From NCBI GenBank assembly GCA_033391075.1, contig JAWPMV010000004.1:1-64000 (forward strand): a stretch of 64,000 nt of DNA. Direction: 5' to 3'. Below, in pieces: positions 50,788-59,341 of this stretch. The number at the start of each line of letters is the position of its first letter. Position 1 is the first letter of the stretch. This DNA is from Bacteroidia bacterium. GTDB taxonomy: Bacteria > Bacteroidota > Bacteroidia > J057. Below the pieces are notes generated by a model, which worked only from the letters and a program-made list of their open reading frames with translations, had not been told where the DNA came from and ran no database searches. The translations under genes were made by a program, and so were the position numbers.

Positions 50788-51519
50788 ATGGAACAGATAA
50801 AGCTTTTGATTGTAGAGGATGAACCCATCATTGCAGCCGATTTGAAACGGGCGATGAAAAAGATGGGCTATGCAGTTATGGAAACGCTTGAATCGGGCGA
50901 AGAAGCATTAGAATTTATAAAAGAGACGCCTCCTGATCTGGTCTTGATGGATATACAATTAGAGGGTGATTTGGATGGGATAGATACTGCACACGAAATC
51001 AGCAAAATCCATCCTTTACCCATCATTTACCTCACCTCAAATACCGATCCGCGCACCTTTAACCGAGCCAAACTCACCCAACCCTTTGGATTTCTATCCA
51101 AACCTTTTCGCCTGACAGATATCAAACACAGCATAGACCTGGCTTTTCAGGATCAGGAAGAAGAGCCGGTAGAAAGTGGGGAAAAGGAAAGTCGCTCCTA
51201 CCAGATGAATGATCGAATCTTTGTTCGATCAAGAGAGCATTTGGTTAAGATTAAACTAGAAGATATTCTCTATGTAGAAGCAGATAGTTGTTATTGCAAC
51301 ATCTACACGAAGGAAGAAAAGCATGTCATTGTAAGCACGCTCAAGAAATTTGAAGCCTCTGTCATCTTTCCCTCTTTCGTACGGGTCCACAGATCCTACC
51401 TGATCAATGTCCAGCATGTGGATAAAATCGGTGATTCCTATGTGATGTTTGGCGAACAAATGGTTCCGGTAAGCAAAAACCATAAAGAAGACTTTCTGGC
51501 CATGATTCCTCGCTTTTGA
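50788..51519 (+). CDS. LytTR-type response regulator (system 1)
   Basis: The 243-residue protein has a receiver domain (residues ~4-125: LLIVEDEPIIAADL, phospho-acceptor Asp55 in LVLMDIQLEG, TSNTD and KPF) and a LytTR DNA-binding domain (~140-243: NDRIFVRSREHLVKIKLEDI, VRVHRSYLINVQHVDKI). The phosphorylation site is intact. The histidine kinase gene starts 10 bp downstream, so this is a normal two-gene pair. Upstream are phased TAAGTGAA repeats likely to be its own operator. It is paralogous to the regulator at 56521. Confidence 0.93.
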   Translation: MEQIKLLIVEDEPIIAADLKRAMKKMGYAVMETLESGEEALEFIKETPPDLVLMDIQLEGDLDGIDTAHEISKIHPLPIIYLTSNTDPRTFNRAKLTQPFGFLSKPFRLTDIKHSIDLAFQDQEEEPVESGEKESRSYQMNDRIFVRSREHLVKIKLEDILYVEADSCYCNIYTKEEKHVIVSTLKKFEASVIFPSFVRVHRSYLINVQHVDKIGDSYVMFGEQMVPVSKNHKEDFLAMIPRF

Positions 51520-51528
51520 ATCTGACAC

Positions 51529-53451
51529 ATGCATGAATATTCTGTCTTTCCCATGATCTATCGATATTTCCTCCTCATTTTTTTCAGCATAAGTTGCTCG
51601 GCCTTATATGGAGCGGAAGCTGTCTTAGCGGATTTTGAGAGAGTATGGCGAAGTGATTTTCCTTCGAGCAAAAAAGTCCGTTTGATTGATAGCCTGGCTC
51701 AGAATGCCTATCCTTTCAACAATCCTTTGCCTTTCGAACAATTGCATAAAGCCTTGGCCCTGGCGAATCAGATAAAAGATGAAGCAGCCATTGCAGACGT
51801 ACAGCTAACCCTGGGAGCACATTACAGCAACATTGATTTGCAGGATTCTTCAGATATATACTTGCAAGCTGCCCTGGAATCGCAGATCAAATTGGGGAAT
51901 GAGGCCCAGATAGCCAGGTCTTACAAAGAATTGAGTTGGTTATACCTCTACATCCCGGATTATGACAAAGCCCTGGCCTATGGCTACGAAGCCCTGGACC
52001 TTTTTGAAGAGATGGACAATGGATTGGAAGCGGCGATTGTTAAAAGCAGAATAGGGGAGATTTTTGAGACCCTGGGGCGATACGAGGATGCTTACCCTTT
52101 ACTTCTGGAAGCAGAAGAAGTATTGAAAGAGTCAACAAGCTACAGATCGATGGGCTACAACTACCTCCGACTCGCCCGTTATTACTGGCACAAGAAAGAT
52201 ACCTTACAAACCGAGATTTCCTATTCAGCCTATGTACTTGCTGGAGAAAAAAGAGGGCGGAAATCCTACCTTGGATCAGCCTACCACCGACTTGGAGGCT
52301 TTTATCATGATATCGGTGACTATGAAAAGGCTGAGCAAAATTACAACAAAGCCTTAGCGGCAAATAAGGGAAGTGGATACATCCTGATTGACCTCATGGC
52401 TAAATTTAAATTGGGGGGACTCTTTGTGGACCAGCGAAGATTTGAGGAAGCGATCTCTGTATTGGAACAAACCATAAGTGAAACTGAAGAGCTGGCAAAA
52501 AATGAAGGAGCAGTACTGGCGGTGGATTTTGAGCGAATCTATGACGTAATGGCAAAAGCCTATGAAGGCATGGGGGCATATGAAGAAGCATATGCCTACC
52601 AATCCCGGCATAAAGCTGTTTCTGACAGCCTGTTTACCGCAGAAGCCAACCGAACCATCATCGAAATGCAGACCAAATATGAGACGGAGAAGAAGGAAGC
52701 AGAATTAGAGCAGAAAGAGCAGCAATTATTTTATCTTCTGGCTTTTTTGGCTGTTTTGTCTTTGATGGGAGTAGCTTTATTGCGAGCCTATGCGGGTAAA
52801 AGGAAGCAAAACCAACTCCTGAAGAAAAGAAATGAAGAAAAAGAATTCCTGATCAAAGAGATCCATCATCGCGTAAAGAACAATTTGCAGGTTTTGTCCA
52901 GCTTGCTCAGTTTGCAGTCTGATTATATCGCTGATCCCGCCGCATTGGATGCTGTTCTGGAAGGCCGAAATCGCGTCCAGTCTATGGGCCTCATTCACCA
53001 GAAATTGTACATGGGCGATGATTTGGCTGCTGTTGAAATGAGGAATTATGTCGAAGAGGTGGCCATGCATCTCCTGGATTCATTTTCCCTGAGGGAAAGG
53101 GTTAAGATAAGTTATGATATAGAAGTACCCCCTATGGATGTTGATACCGCCATTCCTCTGGGCCTGATCATCAATGAACTACTCACCAATTCTCTGAAAT
53201 ACGCATTTTCTGACGGAAGAGAAGGGAATATCATGATCCAACTTTCGCTTAATCCTGAAAAGCAATTGGTTCTGGAAGTCGCTGATGATGGGGTAGGGGA
53301 GAAAGCCATTCCCCAAAATGGCCAGTCTACTTCATTTGGGACAGACCTCATTAAGATTCTTTCCAAAAAACTTAAAGGGAAAATTACGGTGGCCAATGGC
53401 AGGGGCTATAGTACGCGCATTGTCTGCGCCAAATACAAATTACACATATAA
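51529..53451 (+). CDS. TPR-containing sensor histidine kinase (system 1, HisKA_2 type)
   Basis: A 640-residue protein. A hydrophobic N-terminus (YRYFLLIFFSISCSALYGAE) is followed by a periplasmic array of TPRs (~60-375). Next come a coiled coil and a transmembrane helix (LLAFLAVLSLMGVALLRAYAG, ~410-430), then a HisKA_2 domain (IHHRVKNNLQVLSSLLSLQS, phospho-acceptor His447) and an HATPase domain (LGLIINELLTNSLKYAF, LEVADDGVG). The array would sense a protein or peptide signal outside the membrane. It is paired with the LytTR regulator directly upstream. The start could also be an ATG nine codons later. Confidence 0.9.
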   Translation: MHEYSVFPMIYRYFLLIFFSISCSALYGAEAVLADFERVWRSDFPSSKKVRLIDSLAQNAYPFNNPLPFEQLHKALALANQIKDEAAIADVQLTLGAHYSNIDLQDSSDIYLQAALESQIKLGNEAQIARSYKELSWLYLYIPDYDKALAYGYEALDLFEEMDNGLEAAIVKSRIGEIFETLGRYEDAYPLLLEAEEVLKESTSYRSMGYNYLRLARYYWHKKDTLQTEISYSAYVLAGEKRGRKSYLGSAYHRLGGFYHDIGDYEKAEQNYNKALAANKGSGYILIDLMAKFKLGGLFVDQRRFEEAISVLEQTISETEELAKNEGAVLAVDFERIYDVMAKAYEGMGAYEEAYAYQSRHKAVSDSLFTAEANRTIIEMQTKYETEKKEAELEQKEQQLFYLLAFLAVLSLMGVALLRAYAGKRKQNQLLKKRNEEKEFLIKEIHHRVKNNLQVLSSLLSLQSDYIADPAALDAVLEGRNRVQSMGLIHQKLYMGDDLAAVEMRNYVEEVAMHLLDSFSLRERVKISYDIEVPPMDVDTAIPLGLIINELLTNSLKYAFSDGREGNIMIQLSLNPEKQLVLEVADDGVGEKAIPQNGQSTSFGTDLIKILSKKLKGKITVANGRGYSTRIVCAKYKLHI

Positions 53452-53612
53452 GTATTTCTGGTATTCCATTCTCATAAATTTGAATTATTATTTAATATTT
53501 CCTACCTTAAAAATATCCTGCCTTATTTAGTTTTTTCTCAAGTCGAAATATATTTCTGATTCCCACATGTCAGAGGCCTATCTATCTATTTTTAATTATT
53601 AACTAAAACACA

Positions 53613-54596
53613 ATGAAAACCATCAAACACCTCATTTTCTTATCCCTCGTTTTAATTTTTTTCTCCTGTACGGATGATTCTATATTAGATTCCCCCAATC
53701 AGGCACCTGAAATCAATCCTCGATTTCAAAAAACACAGGAAGTAATTATTGACCAAACTTCAAGGATTGCCAAATCGGCTTCAAATGCTGAGCAGTTTAT
53801 GGCAGATGTAAATAACTCTCTCCAGGCACAAGGCCTGGCATTGCAAATGTCAGCCATTGAATCTTATGGAGCTGATGGTATGGGTACCCAGTTTTTCTTC
53901 AACAATACAGGCAATAAGCAATTGACGGCTGATTTCGTCCCCGGAGATGCTCGTAGAGGAGGATTTATTGATATTGCTTTTGCTCGTGATGGAACAGAAG
54001 GAGCTACTTCCAGCGGTCTCACACAAGGAGATACTGATGCTGCTATTCTAAGTGCTATGAATACCTGGGATAATATTACCTGCTCCCAGGGCTTGGTGCT
54101 GAATAATCTTGGGTCAAGTGGTTTTGATTTGGGATATGTTGAGGCCCTAGTAACTGGAGGAGCTCAGGGAAGTTTTTTCTTCACAGACCTCATGCATTCA
54201 GGATTTAATACCACTGTTACAGATGCGGTTTTTGGCCCAGGATCAAGTGTATTAGGAGTAGCTTTTACTTTTGTCTGGATTGATTTAAGTACAGGCCTAC
54301 CCACAGATATTGATAATAATGGGAAGGATGATGTAGCATTCCGAGATATCTATTACAACGACAGCTTTAGTTGGGCCATAGGAGCCAATATAGATGTAGA
54401 GACCGTTGCCCTTCATGAAGCTGGTCATGGATTAAGTCAGGCTCATTTTGGAAAATTACACCAAACCGGAAATGGTAAATTCCATTTCTCTCCTCGCGCA
54501 GTTATGAATGCAGGTTATACCGGGGTAAATACAGTAATTACTGCTACAGATAATGCGGGGCATTGCAGCAATTGGGGCAGTTGGCCAAATAACTAA
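53613..54596 (+). CDS. Metzincin-like metalloprotease lipoprotein
   Basis: The 327-residue protein has a lipoprotein signal (LIFLSLVLIFFSC, then TDDSI, an acidic tail after the cysteine). The zinc motif is HEAGHGLSQAH with H268, E269, H272 and H278, matching the metzincin HExxHxxGxxH pattern except that Ser275 replaces the glycine. A Met-turn candidate AVMNAGYTG lies ~20 residues later (M297). The region before it (GSSVLGVAFTFVWIDLSTG, DDVAFRDIYYND) resembles matrixin-like domains. It is probably a surface or periplasmic protease. It is preceded by an AT-rich leader and followed by a strong terminator. Confidence 0.78.
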   Translation: MKTIKHLIFLSLVLIFFSCTDDSILDSPNQAPEINPRFQKTQEVIIDQTSRIAKSASNAEQFMADVNNSLQAQGLALQMSAIESYGADGMGTQFFFNNTGNKQLTADFVPGDARRGGFIDIAFARDGTEGATSSGLTQGDTDAAILSAMNTWDNITCSQGLVLNNLGSSGFDLGYVEALVTGGAQGSFFFTDLMHSGFNTTVTDAVFGPGSSVLGVAFTFVWIDLSTGLPTDIDNNGKDDVAFRDIYYNDSFSWAIGANIDVETVALHEAGHGLSQAHFGKLHQTGNGKFHFSPRAVMNAGYTGVNTVITATDNAGHCSNWGSWPNN

Positions 54597-54613
54597 AAGT
54601 CTCAGGGAATCAG

Positions 54614-54649
54614 AAAAAAGAGTCATTCACTCAGTGAATGACTCTTTTT
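54614..54649. terminator. Terminator between convergent protease and DinB genes
   Basis: A perfect palindromic hairpin AAAAAGAGTCATTCAC-tca-GTGAATGACTCTTTTT. A-run and T-run flank the stem, so it works on both strands. It separates the convergent metzincin (54596) and DinB (54671) genes. Confidence 0.88.
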
Positions 54650-54670
54650 CGTTTTTTAGGGAGCTATCGT

Positions 54671-55201
54671 TTAGGCAATTTCCATGCGTTTCCCCATAAA
54701 AGGCTGAACGCCGGGATCGATAGGATTGCCGCTGCTTCTTCGGAAAGAAACAACTTGCCCAAGGTGGTAAATGATATCCACCAATGGACCATGTATCATA
54801 TTCCAGATGTCAAATTCCATAGCATTTCCCTGAACGGAACACTTGATTTTTTTGCTTTGAAAATCTTCATCTGAACATTGGCTGAGCAAATTCTTGATTC
54901 GGTCCAGTTTGTGAAGTGTTGTCTTTCTGAGTTTTTCGAAACTCAACCCATTTTCTTGTTCTGGGAAGCTGGTAACTTTTCCTTCGAGGGTATTGCAAAC
55001 AAAAGAGGCCATATAATCCAGATGAGCCAGGGTTTGCAGTAAGTTTCTTCCCTCATTTCCCGGGGAAAATTGCAGATCTTCTTCACTCAGATTTTCGGTA
55101 GCCCAATAATACCTGAAGCCAGCTCCATCTATGATTCTTACCAGTGAATTTGTACCATTGAAGGTATTGGGAGCTTGAGTAATTTCTTGAAAATGATGCA
55201 T
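54671..55201 (-). CDS. DinB-family protein
   Basis: A 176-residue protein with a four-helix-bundle DinB/YfiT pattern: ATENLSEEDLQFSPGNEGRNLLQTLAHLDYMAS near the N-terminus (a histidine in LAHLDY is one of the usual metal ligands) and FDIWNMIHGPLVDIIYHLGQVVSFRR with the C-terminal H-x(n)-H pair. DinB proteins bind a metal and often act as thiol-dependent transferases. The role is unknown. It lies between the metzincin gene and the DUF2652 gene. Confidence 0.8.
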   Translation of the reverse strand: MHHFQEITQAPNTFNGTNSLVRIIDGAGFRYYWATENLSEEDLQFSPGNEGRNLLQTLAHLDYMASFVCNTLEGKVTSFPEQENGLSFEKLRKTTLHKLDRIKNLLSQCSDEDFQSKKIKCSVQGNAMEFDIWNMIHGPLVDIIYHLGQVVSFRRSSGNPIDPGVQPFMGKRMEIA

Positions 55202-55240
55202 TGTATGATTTTTTAGGGTTAAAAATTTAGTCTTGCTGCC

Positions 55241-56437
55241 TTAGCTTGCTTTGGCATACATAGTTTGAGGGAGTATAATCTGGCTTCTGTGAGACTTACT
55301 TTCCTTCACCAATTGTTCACAGTATTCTTTAAAATCATTCCAGACCTTTTCGTTCATTTCGTCGTACATCTTCTTCTTGAAATACCTGAACCTAAGCCTT
55401 TGGATAAAATTCATCTTTCCGAAGGTAGAAAGCTGAAAACGGGTGATCCCTTTGCTAATGGCGACCATACTGAAAATATTGTCGTATTGATCTCTGTGGT
55501 TGGATTCGACGAAAGTGATCTTGTTTTGATCAAAATTGAACCCATGAGCGATAAAAAATGGATCGGTTTCATTTTGACTTATAATGCATCGATGCGTTGA
55601 ACCTGTTTGAGCAATTTTGTGATTGAGTTTATCGCTGCCCACCAGATGAAACATAAAATGGTGGCGGAAGTCCATATCTGAGATAACATTAAAGACGGTT
55701 TGAATGGGTGCCTGTATCGTAACTTCGGTGTTCAAAAGACTCTCTTTCTTTCCATGAATGCTATAATCTTCTATCCGCGGTTCGGGTATGTGTTCTTCCA
55801 GGGCTTCCAGTTCCAGAAAACAGTATTTAGCTTTTCCAAAATCGTATTCACTAGTCCGTTTGTTGATGTCTGACCAGGCGACCTCTTCCAGATTGAGCCA
55901 GGTAGAACAGGCCCTTACCAGATTTTCAGAAAATAGGCTGTATTCCTCCGATTCGATTTCGTTTTTGAGTAAGCGATGAGCTATGATTACGTCCTTGCCA
56001 AAAAGCTTGGTGCGGTCTTTTACCTGCTTATCTGCTACCTCTCCAAAATGGGCGATAAATTTCAGGCTAAGCTCATTAGCACCGCAGCATGCTCCACAAC
56101 TGCAAATCCGGTGGGTTTCATATTTTTTGAGGTGGGCATGGAAGTTGACATACATTTTTTGCACCTGAGCCAGGAGTTCGGCTGCGGTGGGTGCTTTGCC
56201 ACGTCGATAAAAAAGGAGAGCGTCACCTTCTATTTCTGAAAGTGTCAGGCCGATTTCATTGGAGTCAATCAGTACTTCCAGCAATTCTTCGATGATATGC
56301 TTGGCGTGCTGAATTTCAGTAGTGCTTACAAATTTTGTAAAACCACTGATATCCGGGATAAAAATGAGGCTTTGATTTAAGTCAAATTGTGTGGCATTCA
56401 TGAGTCCTTCTGTTATTGATTCTATGGTCTCAAACAA
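55241..56437 (-). CDS. DUF2652 (cyclase-like) and SRPBCC fusion protein
   Basis: The start is either 56437 or, more likely, the ATG at 56401 (MNATQFDLNQS). Residues ~15-200 are a DUF2652 domain, a nucleotide-cyclase-like fold: IFIPDISGFTKFV (position of the metal Asp), LSEIEGDALLFYRRG, CSCGACCGANELSLKF with five cysteines, and VIIAHRLLKN. The second half (~225-385) resembles an SRPBCC/START-like lipid-binding domain (LLNTEVTIQAPIQTVFNVISDM, KITFVESNHRDQYDNIFSM). A 20-bp-spaced TTTCC(C/G)AA repeat lies upstream. Whether the first domain makes a cyclic nucleotide is doubtful. The LytTR regulator gene of system 2 lies 84 bp upstream. Confidence 0.75.
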   Translation of the reverse strand: MFETIESITEGLMNATQFDLNQSLIFIPDISGFTKFVSTTEIQHAKHIIEELLEVLIDSNEIGLTLSEIEGDALLFYRRGKAPTAAELLAQVQKMYVNFHAHLKKYETHRICSCGACCGANELSLKFIAHFGEVADKQVKDRTKLFGKDVIIAHRLLKNEIESEEYSLFSENLVRACSTWLNLEEVAWSDINKRTSEYDFGKAKYCFLELEALEEHIPEPRIEDYSIHGKKESLLNTEVTIQAPIQTVFNVISDMDFRHHFMFHLVGSDKLNHKIAQTGSTHRCIISQNETDPFFIAHGFNFDQNKITFVESNHRDQYDNIFSMVAISKGITRFQLSTFGKMNFIQRLRFRYFKKKMYDEMNEKVWNDFKEYCEQLVKESKSHRSQIILPQTMYAKAS

Positions 56438-56467
56438 CAGAAGTTGTGCTTTATTTTAAAGCGGCAT

Positions 56468-56495
56468 TTTCCCAATAGCAGGTATTCTTTCCGAA
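56468..56495 (-). promoter_or_regulatory. TTTCC(C/G)AA direct repeat upstream of the DUF2652 gene
   Basis: TTTCCCAA (56468-56475) and TTTCCGAA (56488-56495) are exactly 20 bp apart; read on the minus strand the repeats extend to CTGCTATT(C/G)GGAAA. They sit 67-94 bp upstream of the ATG at 56401 and next to the stop codon of the LytTR gene. The same motif and spacing recur at 62329-62376. Confidence 0.6.
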
Positions 56496-56520
56496 TAGCA
56501 GAAATGTTGACCCAAGCTTG

Positions 56521-57252
56521 TTAGATTACTTTCACTCTTCTGAGGAATTCATCCCAATAAGAGCGGCTGACTGGAATATATTTTTGATGGATTTGGATAT
56601 AATTGTCCTGCATTTCGTCTATATGATTGAGATTGACAACATAAGACCGATGGACCCGCATAAGAAAATCTGCAGAGATCTTTTCTTCCAAACTTCTCAA
56701 AGGGAGGGATAAAACAAACTCTTTTTCAGGAGTTATAATCCTGCTATAGGCCCTTTCGGCTTCCATATACAAGATATCTGTAAGCTTGATTTTCACCATT
56801 TTATTTTTCTCCCGAACAAAGATTCGATCATTTAATACGAATGAATCAATTTCTTTTTCATCATCAGTATTGTTTTTACTTAGCAGCTGTTCGATCAATA
56901 AGTCTATGGTTCGGATCAGGGTTCTTTTTTTGAAAGGCTTTTCGATAAAGGCAAAGGGTTGGGTTGCTTTGGCCCGTTCAAAAGAAGCATCATCGGTATT
57001 GGCAGTCATATAGACAAGCGGCACATCCATTGTTTTCTGAATTTCCTGCACTGTTTCGATACCGTCCAGTTTCCCTTTCAAATGAATGTCCATGAGAATA
57101 ATGTCAGGCTTTTCTGTTTTTAGAAAGTTTAAAGCGGCTTCCCCTTCCATCATGATTCCCATGACCGTGCAGCCTATGTCTTCGAGATAGTGTGATACAT
57201 CTCTTGCTACCAGCATTTCGTCTTCAACGATAAGGATTTTTACTTTATTCAT
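56521..57252 (-). CDS. LytTR-type response regulator (system 2)
   Basis: A 243-residue receiver-LytTR protein: ILIVEDEMLVARDV, phospho-acceptor Asp55 in IILMDIHLKG, TANTD and KPF, then LytTR (NDRIFVREKNKMVKIKLTDI, VHRSYVVNLNHIDEMQ). Same length and architecture as the regulator at 50788, with conserved ends. It follows the histidine kinase gene by 6 bp. Its target sites may be the TTTCC(C/G)AA repeats at 56468 and 62329. Confidence 0.93.
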   Translation of the reverse strand: MNKVKILIVEDEMLVARDVSHYLEDIGCTVMGIMMEGEAALNFLKTEKPDIILMDIHLKGKLDGIETVQEIQKTMDVPLVYMTANTDDASFERAKATQPFAFIEKPFKKRTLIRTIDLLIEQLLSKNNTDDEKEIDSFVLNDRIFVREKNKMVKIKLTDILYMEAERAYSRIITPEKEFVLSLPLRSLEEKISADFLMRVHRSYVVNLNHIDEMQDNYIQIHQKYIPVSRSYWDEFLRRVKVI

Positions 57253-57258
57253 AAAAGA

Positions 57259-59163
57259 TTAAGCGGCTTGTAATGAGTAGGGAAATCGAATTTCTGTATG
57301 ATAGCCTCCAACATCTTTCACTGTTAGATTTCCTTTCAGTTGTTCGGTTAACATGGATACCAATTCACTTCCGAAACCTCCTTCCCGATCCGGGGAGGCT
57401 TTGGTACTTTTTCCAGCTCCATTGTCTCTGATATCCAGTACCATGTTTTCATCTTCTTTGCGTAAACTTATGTTGATTTTTGCTTCGGAAGTCCCATCAA
57501 AAGCATATTTCAGCGAATTGGTGAGCAGTTCGTTTGCAATCAATCCCAAAGGAATCGCATAATCTACATCCAATTCGATATTATTCATGTCGAGTTCAAC
57601 CGCTATGTCTTCATCATAATCGACATAAGCATCCAGCAAACTATCGGTCAGGGTTTCGAAATAGGTTTTCATCTCTATAGCTGCCAGATTATTACCCCTG
57701 TATAGTTTCTGATGAATGAGGGACATAGACCTGACCCTACTTTGGCTATCCAGGATGGCATGCTTTACGGTATCGTCCTGAATGCTTCTGGATTGCAAAC
57801 TCAATAAGCTGGATATTACCTGTAGATTGTTTTTGACGCGATGATGGACTTCTTTTAGTAAAAGCTCTTTCTGCGAATTGCTTTCTCCCAATTCACTATT
57901 CAGATCCTTTAGCTGTAGGGTGATCTGTTGGTTTTTGCGATAGTTATAGAAGAGACCAAACAAAAGCATGGCGAACAAGGCAGCCAGTCCAAAAGCAAGC
58001 AGGCGAATCTGTTTCTCCTGCGCCAGCTGCTGATCCTTCTGGGCAATGGCTTCGTCTTTTTTCCCCGTCTCGTATTTGATCATCATTTCGGATTCGAGAT
58101 TTTTGATTCTACCCATATACATAGAATCCTTCTTATTACGGGCCTTTTCGGTATAAATAAGGGCCTTTTCATATTGTCCCAGATTCCGGTAACATTCGGA
58201 AAGGTAGCCATAGGGAATCCAGAGTTTGGGAAAATTGTATTCTTCGTATAAACCGATGGATGCTTCCAGATAAGGCAAAGCTTTGGCATATTCACCTTTT
58301 AAGGTCAGGATATTCCCGATGTCCAGTTTCCAACTTTCTGCATCTTCTTCTCCGAATCCTTCGAGTACTTCCTCATACGCCTGCACATAATGCTCCAGTG
58401 CATTGTCCAGATCCTTCGCATCCCGGTAGGCATCCCCCAGAAATCCATAAGCTCGTGCAATGATTCCCACCTCTTTCATGTCCTGTTCCTTATAAATTCG
58501 GATGCACTCATTGCCGGCCTCTATGGCTGCATCGTATTCTTCCAGTTTGGTATAAATCCCGATCAGGTCCATCAAATTGACCGTAATCTCATAGTAGTCC
58601 TCAGATCCCCTGAACATTTTCCTTGCCAACTCTCCATAACGCTTTGCCTCCGGATAATTTTCTGTTACATCATAAATGGTAGCGATGCTGGAATAAACAC
58701 TGGCAATCCCCATTTCATCCCCTAAAGCTTCATAAATGTCCAGGGCCTGAAAGAGGTAAACGCGGGAGGTGTCAAACTGATTTTCGTTTAGAAAGACATT
58801 TGACAGAGCCAACAAAGAAGCTGCTTCCTGTTTCTTATCATTCAATTCCCGGTAAATTGCCAGGGCCTTGAATTCATGTTCCATGATAGAATCCCGTAAA
58901 TACGCATTATAGTATTCATGCCAACTGGAAATGAGGCCATGAGCTTTGGCGATGGTAGCTTTGTCCGATAGCTGATAGGATTGCTGAAGAATCTGATGAG
59001 CCTCCTGAAAACTTTGCTCCTGAAGGGAATCGTTGTTGAGGATTTCATCCAATTGATCCAGGCGTGCATTCAATTCCTGAATGACTTGCTGATTTGACTG
59101 AGGGTACCCTATTGTAAAAAGTAAAGAGATCAATAATCCCCCTGAGATGAAGGCGTTTTTCAT
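57259..59163 (-). CDS. TPR-containing sensor histidine kinase (system 2, HisKA_2 type)
   Basis: The 634-residue protein has a signal-like N-terminus (FISGGLLISLLFTIGYPQS), a TPR array (~60-380, e.g. YPEAKRYGELARKMF, YEKALIYTEKARNKK), a transmembrane helix (IRLLAFGLAALFAMLLFGLFY), then the kinase core: EVHHRVKNNLQVISSLLSLQS (phospho-acceptor His about residue 441) and LGLIANELLTNSLKYAF, LDIRDNGAG. Same domain order as the kinase at 51529, from which it differs mainly in the sensor part. The order of kinase and regulator genes is reversed compared with system 1. Confidence 0.9.
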   Translation of the reverse strand: MKNAFISGGLLISLLFTIGYPQSNQQVIQELNARLDQLDEILNNDSLQEQSFQEAHQILQQSYQLSDKATIAKAHGLISSWHEYYNAYLRDSIMEHEFKALAIYRELNDKKQEAASLLALSNVFLNENQFDTSRVYLFQALDIYEALGDEMGIASVYSSIATIYDVTENYPEAKRYGELARKMFRGSEDYYEITVNLMDLIGIYTKLEEYDAAIEAGNECIRIYKEQDMKEVGIIARAYGFLGDAYRDAKDLDNALEHYVQAYEEVLEGFGEEDAESWKLDIGNILTLKGEYAKALPYLEASIGLYEEYNFPKLWIPYGYLSECYRNLGQYEKALIYTEKARNKKDSMYMGRIKNLESEMMIKYETGKKDEAIAQKDQQLAQEKQIRLLAFGLAALFAMLLFGLFYNYRKNQQITLQLKDLNSELGESNSQKELLLKEVHHRVKNNLQVISSLLSLQSRSIQDDTVKHAILDSQSRVRSMSLIHQKLYRGNNLAAIEMKTYFETLTDSLLDAYVDYDEDIAVELDMNNIELDVDYAIPLGLIANELLTNSLKYAFDGTSEAKINISLRKEDENMVLDIRDNGAGKSTKASPDREGGFGSELVSMLTEQLKGNLTVKDVGGYHTEIRFPYSLQAA

Positions 59164-59341
59164 TTCAAGATGCTAGTGGTCAAAAAAAAGAGATTGATCC
59201 TTATTGAAAGGTAGCTCAATAAATGCTGAAAAGCAATCTGTTACGATTAATTAAAATAGATCAGAAGTGTTTCGAAGCTTTTTTGCCTAGGGGAATGTAA
59301 CAAGGATGCGGTACAATTTATCCTTTCGTTTTTCTGAGCAT

